Source: Shewanella gelidimarina (lineage in GTDB: Bacteria > Pseudomonadota > Gammaproteobacteria > Enterobacterales > Shewanellaceae). From it: a DNA stretch of 64,000 nt. The number at the start of each line of letters is the position of its first letter. Position 1 is the first letter of the stretch. The position numbers and the translations under genes were made by a program. Shown here one piece after another: positions 25,548 through 32,938 of this stretch. The notes below the pieces were generated by a model, which was not told where the DNA came from, did no database searches, and saw nothing but the letters and a program-made list of their open reading frames with translations. Location: contig NZ_JAKIKW010000022.1 in NCBI RefSeq assembly GCF_023283945.1, positions 30,905-94,904 of the forward strand, written 5' to 3'.

Positions 25548-25934
25548 TTAGCGGTGTGGAGGGGGATTGGGTGGTGCGTATCGGTAGTTGTTATAAAGCA
25601 CATCATTGTCGCCGACAGTGCCTGCCTGATAAAAATCGCTGTTAAAGGTCGACTCAAAGGGCGGGTGTGATGGCGTGTGTGAGTGGTTGTTATGATCATG
25701 CTCGCTACTGTCGCTAGCAAAAACAACATCAGTGCCGTTTAAATCGGCAATTAATTCGGTGGCATTAAAAGCGGGCAGGGCTTCTACATCGTGCACATGA
25801 GCAAAGGTTGCATGCACATTTTCATGGCTATGATGATGGCTAACACTGCTACCCATAGGGTGTTTACCATTGGGGTATTGTACTGAATAAGCTGAATTCA
25901 TCACAAAAAACTGGCACAGCAACAGCACTAGCAT
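25548..25934 (-). CDS. His-rich secreted protein next to HupE
   Basis: The frame from ATG 25934 has 128 residues with a hydrophobic signal (MLVLLLCQFFVMNSAYS) and many His clusters: VSHHHSHENVH, EHDHNNHSH, PPHR. A metal-binding or metal-buffering role in the periplasm fits the HupE permease next door. No ribosome site precedes the ATG, and the reading frame stays open about 30 codons further up, with basic residues before the hydrophobic stretch. The true start may therefore be a non-ATG codon upstream. No family known. Confidence 0.55.
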   Translation of the reverse strand: MLVLLLCQFFVMNSAYSVQYPNGKHPMGSSVSHHHSHENVHATFAHVHDVEALPAFNATELIADLNGTDVVFASDSSEHDHNNHSHTPSHPPFESTFNSDFYQAGTVGDNDVLYNNYRYAPPNPPPHR

Positions 25935-26595
25935 GATGGCTAATGTTGTTCTGGATTGGTGGGTCGCTGGTAACGCTAACCTGACCTTGATGTTTTTGCT
26001 GCTCAGTATGTTTAGTCTTCAAGAGAATATAGCTACCGAGATTAAATCAGATTGAAGATCAAACTGCTAGGGCTGTTGATCTTCCTAGCTTAGTTTTTGT
26101 TCGATTCTTTACCGTAAGGAATAATGATTTTAGTACAAGGCTTGAGCGATGCTGCTTAGCTGGCTAAGCGAAAAGCTCGTAACGCATTCTAGTCATAAAA
26201 GACTAAAAGCATTGAAACGAACCCGAAGGGCCGCGCTTCTTGGCTATTTTGACTGTGTTGTAGGTTATTTGTGGAGAATGACTAAACGACATAGCCTCCG
26301 CCTTGTCAAAATAGCCAATAAACTGCGGCAAAAACAACCGTGAAAGATCTACAGCCCCTAATATTCCCGACGACAAAACCATTGCCGAGGTTAACTTACC
26401 TACAGCCTCACCTAGACGAATACGAAGCAAGCTGATTACAGCAAAGCGGTTGGTCGACAATGCTCTTGGCACAACAATGCCTAAAAGAACGGGTAGAAGG
26501 TAATGAACGAGTGAAGAAAACATGTGTTTGCAGGCATAGTTGTTAGCGACTAATGCGCTGTAAGACTGAGTGAGTAAGCATTTACATACGCCAAT
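25935..26595. other. Noncoding stretch with repeat-like sequence
   Basis: 660 bp without a supported gene. Open frames exist on both strands (26149-26343 plus; 26203-26631 minus), but neither has a ribosome site or recognisable protein pattern, and they overlap each other. The centre contains the inverted repeat listed separately. Confidence 0.5.
26240..26318. repeat. Inverted repeat, 14-bp perfect arms
   Basis: TTGGCTATTTTGAC (26240-26253) and GTCAAAATAGCCAA (26305-26318) are perfect complements, 51 bp apart. They sit in a gene-free region with extended flanks that look like dispersed Shewanella repeat DNA. It could be a small mobile repeat or a large RNA hairpin. Confidence 0.6.
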
Positions 26596-26623
26596 AAAAA
26601 AGGAGGTGTTAGCCGCCTTTTTT
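26596..26623. terminator. Terminator after the FAD oxidoreductase
   Basis: AAAAAAGGAGG and CCGCCTTTTTT form a stem with one internal mismatch. It lies 39 bp after the stop of the minus-strand oxidoreductase gene; A and T tracts are on both sides. Confidence 0.6.
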
Positions 26624-26661
26624 ATGTTCAATATTCAGCTTGGACTTTGGCTTTACCTGCT

Positions 26662-27870
26662 TTAAGCCGGCTTAAACATACATTTTAAGCGTTTGATAAT
26701 AATCAGTCGTGACATGGTAAATAGGCCACTAACGGTTTTTTGATGTAAGCGAAAAATTGTATCGTACAGCCGGCGTACTAAGCGGCCTTTTAACACTAAT
26801 CTATCGTTCATCATGGTGCTGATGGCGAAGTCATGTCCAATCGCAACCACCATTCCGCCATCTTTATAGACGAAAGGTTTTAGCGGTTTACCCTCTAAAT
26901 GTGCCACTAGGTTTTTTGCTAAGTGCACCGCGGCGCGATTGGCTGCCTGTGCTTTGGGTGGAACTTGAGTGCCACCAACCTGCGGGATCGCAGCGCAATC
27001 ACCTAGGGAGAATATTGACGGGTCCGCAGTGGTTGCCAGTGTTTGCTCAACGATTAACTGATTAGCATGATTACTCTGCAAGCCACCGATGTTTTTTAGC
27101 CAGTCGGGCGCTTTAATTCCAGCAGCCCAAAATTGCACATCAGCAGCTAATATTTTGCCATCGCTGGTGGTCATGCGGTCAGCTTCAACACTGGCGACAC
27201 GAGTATTGAGCAGGATGTTGACGTTATACTGTTCTAGTCGCTTTTGCGCTTGCTGTGACATTTTCAAAGGGCTATTAGGCAGCACTCTGTCAGCAGCTTC
27301 AATCAGATTGATGTTTAGCGTCGCGGCATAAGGGTTATTGGCTAGCTTAGCGCTCACTTTGGCCAACTCAGCGGCGAGTTCAAGTCCAGTCGCTCCCGCG
27401 CCGACGATATTAATGCTGCGTTCTTTACCCGAACGCAGCAAGGTACTGATTTGATGCCAGCTGTCTCGAGCTTGCGCAGGTGTATCGAGGAATAAGCAAT
27501 GCTCTTTCGCGCCTAAGGTGGCAAAGTCGTTGCTAATGGCCCCGATAGCAATCACTAAGTAATCGTATTCGAGTCTGTCGACTTCACCATTGGGTTTACG
27601 CAGCACTAACTGCTTTTCTGCGCGTTCGATATCAGTCATCCATGCTTGGTAATGCATATAGCCATTCTTGGCACCATGGCTGAAATAGCAAAGGCTGTCG
27701 AGGTCACTGTCAAAGGTACCCGCGGCTATCTCATGGAAGCGAGGTTTCCAGTAGTGATGAGTCTCCCCTTCTACCAGTACCACTTCATCTTGACGATTGA
27801 CCGAACGGCCTAAAAGGCTAGCGATTTCTAGGCCGGCAGCGCCGCCGCCAACAATAACGATACGAGACAT
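26662..27870 (-). CDS. FAD-dependent NADH dehydrogenase-like oxidoreductase
   Basis: 402 residues of the type II NADH dehydrogenase / pyridine nucleotide-disulfide oxidoreductase family. The N-terminal FAD site is IVIVGGGAAGLEIA; the NAD(P)H site is INIVGAGATGLELAAEL; the C-terminal FAD motif is SLGDCAAI. GGA precedes the ATG. In relatives it passes electrons from NADH to quinone without pumping protons. The promoter (27984-28051) has the box shared with the formaldehyde genes, so it may help to reoxidise NADH formed by formaldehyde oxidation; that is inference. Confidence 0.85.
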   Translation of the reverse strand: MSRIVIVGGGAAGLEIASLLGRSVNRQDEVVLVEGETHHYWKPRFHEIAAGTFDSDLDSLCYFSHGAKNGYMHYQAWMTDIERAEKQLVLRKPNGEVDRLEYDYLVIAIGAISNDFATLGAKEHCLFLDTPAQARDSWHQISTLLRSGKERSINIVGAGATGLELAAELAKVSAKLANNPYAATLNINLIEAADRVLPNSPLKMSQQAQKRLEQYNVNILLNTRVASVEADRMTTSDGKILAADVQFWAAGIKAPDWLKNIGGLQSNHANQLIVEQTLATTADPSIFSLGDCAAIPQVGGTQVPPKAQAANRAAVHLAKNLVAHLEGKPLKPFVYKDGGMVVAIGHDFAISTMMNDRLVLKGRLVRRLYDTIFRLHQKTVSGLFTMSRLIIIKRLKCMFKPA

Positions 27871-27983
27871 AACAATTCCTCAGTGCACCGCATTCGGTGC
27901 TGCAATGATGTGTAACAAGCGCCAGCTGACTTCAGCTAAATACCCTAGGTATCAGCTCGTTCTCAGGGCGTTAGATGACGCTC

Positions 27984-28051
27984 ATTATAGTTACCATCAT
28001 ATTTGGAACAATTAGCTCAAAAGGTAAATTACTTTTGCTACACAGTAACAA
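27984..28051 (-). promoter_or_regulatory. Promoter of the FAD oxidoreductase with shared box (site D)
   Basis: Read on the minus strand from 28051 to 28006: TTGTTACTG..., GCAAAAGTAATTTAC, then TTTTGAGCTAATTGTTC. It aligns gaplessly over 46 bp with site B (about 30 identities). The -35 is TTGTTC (28011-28006), the spacer 16 bp and the -10 TATAAT (27989-27984). It is the most diverged of the four boxes, but the position relative to -35 and -10 is identical. Confidence 0.62.
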
Positions 28052-28164
28052 TCAACACCTTGGTGGCAATAAGTCGTTGAAATTAATCGCTTTGTTATTG
28101 TTGTTAATAACGACTACTGACCAGTAGCATAAGCTAGAGGCCAGTATAGGATACGGTTAAGTGT

Positions 28165-29034
28165 CTATTTGAGGGCGTTACCTAGGTAGTCCAGCAGCAT
28201 GCGAACTTTAGGTGAGAGGTGACGATTTTGCGGATAGAGCGCCCAGATCCCTTCTTCAGGCTGGCGGTTATGCTCAAGCAGTGCCACTAGTTGTTTGTCT
28301 TCCAAAAAGCGGGCGACATAGAAATCGGGTAGTTGTACGATGCCAATGCCTTTAATTGCCGCATCCACTAAAGCGTGGCCATTGTTACAGCTGAGTGAAC
28401 CGCTTACGCGTACATTTCTGGTTTTGCCATTTTCTTGAAAACGCCAATAATCCATAGTGCCGAGCAAACAATTATGTTTTTCTAGTTCCGACAATGTGTG
28501 GGGAATGCCATAAGTGGAAAGATAAGCAGGTGACGCACAAACATACTGGGTTCGTGTACTTAGCTTTTTAGCCATCATACTCGAGTCTTCTAACTCCCCG
28601 AGTCGAATAGCAAGGTCGTATCCTTCGTCGATTAAATCAATCCTTTGATTACTGAGGATGAGCTTAATCTCCAATTCTGGATATAACACGGCAAAGTCAT
28701 TGATCAAAGGAGCAATGGTTTTTTCGCCATAGGTGAAGGGCGCGGTAATTTTTAGCAATCCTCTAGGAGTCGTTTGTAGATTAGTGATCGCTCGCTCTGC
28801 TTCTTCTAATCCATCGAGCACCTGTCGACAATGTTGATAATAGATCCTGCCAACTTCGGTCACCGACACTTTTCTTGTGGTGCGATGAAACAGCTTTGAA
28901 GCGAGCCGAGTTTCTAATGCGCTGATCTGCCTGCTGACCTGTGCTGTCGAAATTCCTAGTCGTTGTGACGCCTTGGTAAAGCTTTCGGCTTCGGCTACCG
29001 CAACAAATTCACTGACACCTTCCCAATTAAACAT
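28165..29034 (-). CDS. LysR-family regulator, likely of the formaldehyde genes
   Basis: 289 residues from ATG 29034 (GAGAG 6 bases upstream); a TTG at 29046 is a less likely start. The N-terminal winged helix (FVAVAEAESFTKASQRLGISTAQVSRQISALE) and the C-terminal effector domain are typical of the LTTR group near DsdC/AaeR-type regulators. It is divergent from the iron-type alcohol dehydrogenase gene, the classical LysR arrangement, and one of the four shared boxes lies between them. It is therefore the best candidate to bind the box. The effector is unknown. Confidence 0.9.
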   Translation of the reverse strand: MFNWEGVSEFVAVAEAESFTKASQRLGISTAQVSRQISALETRLASKLFHRTTRKVSVTEVGRIYYQHCRQVLDGLEEAERAITNLQTTPRGLLKITAPFTYGEKTIAPLINDFAVLYPELEIKLILSNQRIDLIDEGYDLAIRLGELEDSSMMAKKLSTRTQYVCASPAYLSTYGIPHTLSELEKHNCLLGTMDYWRFQENGKTRNVRVSGSLSCNNGHALVDAAIKGIGIVQLPDFYVARFLEDKQLVALLEHNRQPEEGIWALYPQNRHLSPKVRMLLDYLGNALK

Positions 29035-29175
29035 TATTACTCTCAAGAAATTATCTTTGCTAAATATCCTCTAATTATTACCAAATCCAGCCTAAATGCA
29101 ATTCAAAATCAGATCTTATTTAAAATGGCCAATTGCTATTTACTAGCAGCAAACGGTGTATTTAAGTGAAATTTA

Positions 29176-29243
29176 TTATTACTCACAGTAAAAAGTCATT
29201 TGCTAAAAAGTGGGATTATCAACTAGTGAGTAAAGAATATAAT
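29176..29243 (+). promoter_or_regulatory. Promoter of the iron-type ADH operon with shared box (site C)
   Basis: The 46-bp box (29176-29221) begins TTATTACTC, includes AGTAAAAAGTCATTTGC and ends AGTGGGATTATCA, as in site A. The -35 TTATCA (29216-29221), a 16-bp spacer and TATAAT (29238-29243) have the same geometry as the other three. It lies in the divergent region between the LysR gene and the dehydrogenase gene. Confidence 0.75.
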
Positions 29244-29345
29244 CACCGCCATCGAATGACGAAGATGTCATCCAGTCTCAGTTTATAGTCATCCAATATG
29301 GCAGTGAAGAGACTGTAAGTTTTTATTTTAATTAAGGAAGTCAAA

Positions 29346-30497
29346 ATGAGCACCACATTCTATATGCCTCCGATGTCGATGATGGGACCCGATGCCATCA
29401 AGCAACTAGGTAGCGAACTACAGGCGAGAAACTTTAATAAAGCGCTAATCGTAACTGATAAGGCATTAGTCGATATTAAACTCGTCGACAGGCTTACCGA
29501 TGAGTTATCTGCTCACGATATCGCCTTTGCCATCTTTGATGGTGTACAGCCTAACCCGACAGAGAAAAACATCGAGCAAGGTCTTGAGATCCTTAAGATT
29601 CAAGACTGTGACTTTGTTGTTTCATTCGGTGGTGGCTCGTCTCACGATTGTGCTAAAGGCATCGCCTTAGTCGCTGCCAATGGTGGTCATATTCGTGATT
29701 ACTCTAAAGGTGTGCATCTATCTGCGAAGCCACAACTGCCTTTGGTTACCGTGAATACCACAGCAGGTACAGCCGCTGAAATGACCATCTTTGCCATTGT
29801 TACCAATGAAGAAGATGAGACTAAATACCCGATTGTAGATAAAAACCTGACACCGATAATCGCCGTAAATGACTCAGAACTTATGGTGGCAATGCCTAAG
29901 TTTCTCACTGCCTCAACCGGCATGGACGCGTTGACCCATGCGGTTGAAGCTTATGTTTCAACTGCAGCGACACCGATAACCGATGCCTCAGCCATTAAGG
30001 CTATTGAATTAATCGCTCAAAACCTAAAAAAAGTTGTCGATAACGGCGAAGACCGTGCAGCGCGAGATGCGATGCAGTACGGAGAGTATTTGGCCGGTAT
30101 GGCCTTCTCTAACGCGTCTCTGGGTTATGTGCACTCAATGGCTCACCAATTAGGTGGTGTATATGACTTAGTGCACGGCTTATGTAATGCCATCTTGCTG
30201 CCATACGTTTCTCGTTTCAATGCTGTAGATAGCAGTGAGCGCTTTGCCGATATCGCCAAAGCGATGGGTATAGATACAACAGGTATGAATGCCGCTGATG
30301 CTGCAGAAGCTGGCATTGTAGAAATCGAGCGACTTTCAGCCTCAGTTGGTACCGCCCAGAAGCTGGCTGATCTTGGCGTAAAACAAGAGAAACTCGAGTT
30401 TATGGCGATTAATGCGCTGAACGATGCGTGTTCTTTAACTAACCCAAGAAAGGCTAGTACTGAAGAAATCATCAATATTTTTAAACAAGCGATGTAA
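29346..30497 (+). CDS. Iron-containing alcohol dehydrogenase
   Basis: A 383-residue group III alcohol dehydrogenase. The NAD-binding SFGGGSSHDCAKGIA and the metal-site Asp/His residues in MDALTHAVEAYVS, HSMAHQLGG and VHGLCNAILLP are intact. AAGGAAG precedes the ATG. The family includes methanol, 1,2-propanediol and formaldehyde-reducing enzymes. Its coupling to a Gfa-type gene and the shared box suggest a role with formaldehyde or related short aldehydes. The substrate is not read from sequence. Confidence 0.92.
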   Translation: MSTTFYMPPMSMMGPDAIKQLGSELQARNFNKALIVTDKALVDIKLVDRLTDELSAHDIAFAIFDGVQPNPTEKNIEQGLEILKIQDCDFVVSFGGGSSHDCAKGIALVAANGGHIRDYSKGVHLSAKPQLPLVTVNTTAGTAAEMTIFAIVTNEEDETKYPIVDKNLTPIIAVNDSELMVAMPKFLTASTGMDALTHAVEAYVSTAATPITDASAIKAIELIAQNLKKVVDNGEDRAARDAMQYGEYLAGMAFSNASLGYVHSMAHQLGGVYDLVHGLCNAILLPYVSRFNAVDSSERFADIAKAMGIDTTGMNAADAAEAGIVEIERLSASVGTAQKLADLGVKQEKLEFMAINALNDACSLTNPRKASTEEIINIFKQAM

Positions 30498-30550
30498 GTC
30501 GTTCTGCTAAGCCCAGCAGGGCTTAGCCTCATTTATCTGGAATAATTATT

Positions 30551-31108
30551 ATGAAAACGTTAATTCACCCATTGGTCGATAATGGTATCTCAGCAACAGT
30601 CGCAGGTTTTACTGGCGGATCATTGCAATGCCAGTGTTCACACCATCCTGTTGAAGTGACTGTCTCTGCGCAAACTGCACATAACCATGTTTGCGGTTGC
30701 AGCAAATGTTGGAAGCCTGAAGGCGCTCTGTTTGCTCAGATAGCTGTGGTCGCTAAAGACCAAGTTAGCGTGACTGCTAATGCTGATAAATTACAGATCA
30801 TCGACGCGTCGGCGGCAATTCAGCGTCATGCATGTAAAGAGTGTGGCACCCACATGTTCGGCCGTATCGAAAACGCTGAGCATCCTTTCTATGGTTTAGA
30901 CTTTGTGCATACTGAGTTATCTAAACAGCAAGGTTGGTCAGCACCTGAATTCGCTGCTTTTGTCTCATCTATCATTGAGTCAGGAACGGCACCTGAAGCT
31001 ATGACTGATGTTCGCAATACATTAACTGACTTGGGATTAGCGCCATATGATTGCTTATCTCCAGTATTGATGGATGCCATTGCTGCTCACGTTGCAAACA
31101 AGAGCTAA
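30551..31108 (+). CDS. gfa: Gfa-type glutathione-dependent formaldehyde-activating protein
   Basis: 185 residues with the GFA/CENP-V zinc fold. Cys pairs are visible in LQCQCSHHP, HVCGCSKCW and HACKECGTHMFGR. In the family, Gfa was described as promoting the reaction of formaldehyde with glutathione to S-hydroxymethylglutathione, the substrate of frmA, although its catalytic role has been disputed. It is 53 bp after the dehydrogenase gene on the same strand and ends at a terminator, so the two are an operon. Confidence 0.9.
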   Translation: MKTLIHPLVDNGISATVAGFTGGSLQCQCSHHPVEVTVSAQTAHNHVCGCSKCWKPEGALFAQIAVVAKDQVSVTANADKLQIIDASAAIQRHACKECGTHMFGRIENAEHPFYGLDFVHTELSKQQGWSAPEFAAFVSSIIESGTAPEAMTDVRNTLTDLGLAPYDCLSPVLMDAIAAHVANKS

Positions 31109-31152
31109 GCGCCATTAATTGATACTGAGTAAATAGGTATCGTGGATTTTAT

Positions 31153-31177
31153 AAAAAAGCGCTACGGCGCTTTTTTT
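31153..31177 (+). terminator. Terminator of the ADH-gfa operon
   Basis: AAAAAAGCGC and GCGCTTTTTTT around TACG, 44 bp after the gfa stop. Confidence 0.9.
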
Positions 31178-31508
31178 ATGCCCATTGGCAAGGGTTTAAC
31201 CTACTCAGTCACGACCAGCCAAAAGCAACCCTCAAGATTGGTGCTATCGTTTTTTCTTATATTGAATGGTAAAAATATTTGTTGATCAGGCCGATTAGTA
31301 TTGTTGAGCTAATCAATACAATCGGCGCATTGAAATGGGATGGTCTTAGGGTTTAAGAGGTGGAACCTCAATGCGTATGGACGCCGCCGCTGCTGCGGTC
31401 ATCGCGCTTGATGTCACTGATCCAATCGTCTCGCCTAAGCGGCGGTATTGATGCTTTGAGCTGATGGTGTGATTTGTCGGCACATGCCTGGTTTTTGATC
31501 GCTGCTGT
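31178..31508. other. Intergenic stretch before site B, no gene seen
   Basis: 331 bp. A GC-rich patch near 31380-31440 contains short self-complementary words but no clear gene or terminator. Nothing else is recognised. Confidence 0.4.
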
Positions 31509-31576
31509 TTATTACCATTTGGTAAAAGTGATTTGCAGTTTTAGCTGATTATCATCCTATCCATTATCAATATACT
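31509..31576 (+). promoter_or_regulatory. Promoter of the SMR gene with shared box (site B)
   Basis: The 46-bp box (31509-31554) begins TTATTACCATTTGGTAAAAG, continues TGATTTGC and ends GATTATCA. The -35 TTATCA (31549-31554), a 16-bp spacer and TATACT (31571-31576) repeat the geometry of sites A, C and D. Confidence 0.72.
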
Positions 31577-31649
31577 AAGCACAAATTCAGTACCTCAATC
31601 TATGCAGCGGGCTTTGCCTGCCGATCACTTTACATTTAAGGCTTATATT

Positions 31650-31976
31650 ATGAGTTGGATCTTTCTATTACTGGGTGTCATGGCTGAAGCCTTATCCCAT
31701 GTGGCGTTAAAAGCGACCGATGGTTTTAGCCGACCATTGCCTGCCGTATTAGTTATTGTGGGTCATTTGGTGGCATTTATTTTTCTTGGCCAAGCTATGA
31801 AGGGCATGCCTGTGGGGGTGGTTCATGCACTGTGGGCGGGTTTAGCCATAGTGACAGTCACCTTGTTATCGGCATTATTTTACCGCCAACATCTAGATCT
31901 CACTGCGTGGATCGGTATGGGATTAGTCGCTGCTGGCGTAATGATGATTAACTTCTCACAAGGCCATAGCCACTGA
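31650..31976 (+). CDS. Small multidrug resistance (SMR) transporter, EmrE-like
   Basis: 108 residues from ATG 31650 (AAGG upstream); the frame extends to 31602 but those codons lack a ribosome site. Four membrane helices and the essential Glu in the first helix (GVMAEALSHVALKATDGF) are present, and the later helices match EmrE (VVHALWAGLAIVTVTLLS, LDLTAWIGMGLVAAGVMMINF). SMR proteins act as antiparallel dimers exporting cationic compounds by proton exchange. The shared promoter box ties it to the formaldehyde genes. His residues end the protein. Confidence 0.9.
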   Translation: MSWIFLLLGVMAEALSHVALKATDGFSRPLPAVLVIVGHLVAFIFLGQAMKGMPVGVVHALWAGLAIVTVTLLSALFYRQHLDLTAWIGMGLVAAGVMMINFSQGHSH

Positions 31977-32192
31977 TTCAAAGCAAAACCGCGTTGATCT
32001 CATTTTAACCTTAGACATAAAGCCAACCTCAGTTTTTTTAGTGACTTCAATATGTTGACTGTCTCATTATTCGATACAAACTTGTTGGTGTGAGGCACTT
32101 TTTCATGCGGCAGAGAATCGGTAATCTATTCATAACGTCGATAATGACAGCAACAAGATTCTCTATTTATCAGGTAATGAGTGAGGTTTACA

Positions 32193-32732
32193 ATGAAAAT
32201 TAAGACGATGCTAGCAGGTGTATTATGTTCCGGTTTACTGGCCAGCAGTGTTAATGCGGCAGAAGTAGAGTTCTTTGTTGGTGCTGCGGCGGGTTATCAA
32301 ACAGACACGATCGAAGGCAACCTAAATCATGATACCGAAGATATGTCGTGGCAGGGGCGAGCAGGTGTGTTGATTGAGCAACAACACCGGATAACAGCGA
32401 CCTTTGGTTACATGGAAGATGAATTTTCACAAGCGGGAAAAGATTATAAACAGGAGCAATACAGCTGGTTAATCTCTTATGATTACTTAATCCCAGTGCA
32501 TAAAAATGTGGACCTGTTTATGGGTGTTTCAGCAGGTGCAAACGATAATAAAGTTGCAGGGCGTGCCGCCACCGATTTTGTTTGGGGTGGACAAGTGGGT
32601 GTGCAGTACAAATGGAGTGAACACTTCTCTTCAGACTTAGGTTTTCGCTACTTAGATCAAGACTACGAACGTCACGATATTCGTATCAATAACAGTCAGC
32701 AAGTTTATCTGACCTTAGATTATAAGTTCTAG
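32193..32732 (+). CDS. Small outer-membrane beta-barrel protein
   Basis: 179 residues from ATG 32193, with GTGAGG 6 bases upstream; a GTG at 32181 is the alternative. A signal peptide ends SSVNA-AEVEF. Alternating aromatic/polar strands and the end VYLTLDYKF (terminal Phe) indicate an eight-stranded barrel of the OmpA/OmpW size class. Function unknown. It stands alone. Confidence 0.82.
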   Translation: MKIKTMLAGVLCSGLLASSVNAAEVEFFVGAAAGYQTDTIEGNLNHDTEDMSWQGRAGVLIEQQHRITATFGYMEDEFSQAGKDYKQEQYSWLISYDYLIPVHKNVDLFMGVSAGANDNKVAGRAATDFVWGGQVGVQYKWSEHFSSDLGFRYLDQDYERHDIRINNSQQVYLTLDYKF

Positions 32733-32803
32733 ACTGAGATTTAAGGCAGAGGTTTAAGATAGAGCTTCAAGACCGAGATTTAAGACGAAAAAGCTTGGCG
32801 GAA

Positions 32804-32831
32804 TAAAAAAGCCGACCGCAGTGCAGTCGGC
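32804..32831 (-). terminator. Terminator for the minus-strand subtilase
   Basis: GCCGAC and GTCGGC stem (32811-32831) with an inner GCA/TGC pairing; six A on the plus strand give a T tract on the minus strand. It is about 108 bp after the protease stop. Confidence 0.7.
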
Positions 32832-32847
32832 AAAAGTATTAACCTAG

Positions 32848-32922
32848 AGTCCCCTAAAGCGGGGACTAAATTGACAAGAAACCTAACGTTGGGCGCTATC
32901 ACTTCAAAATAGCGCCCGTTTT
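32848..32922. terminator. Hairpins between the barrel and subtilase genes
   Basis: AGTCCCC/GGGGACT (32848-32867), then GGGCGCTAT/ATAGCGCCC (32891-32917) followed by GTTTTG. The second is a likely plus-strand terminator for the barrel gene. Confidence 0.6.
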
Positions 32923-32938
32923 GTACCTGTTATATAGG

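Noticed and set aside
26149..26631. Overlapping frames on both strands (plus 26149-26343, minus 26203-26631)
   Set aside because: No ribosome site or recognisable domain; they cross an inverted repeat in a likely repeat region.
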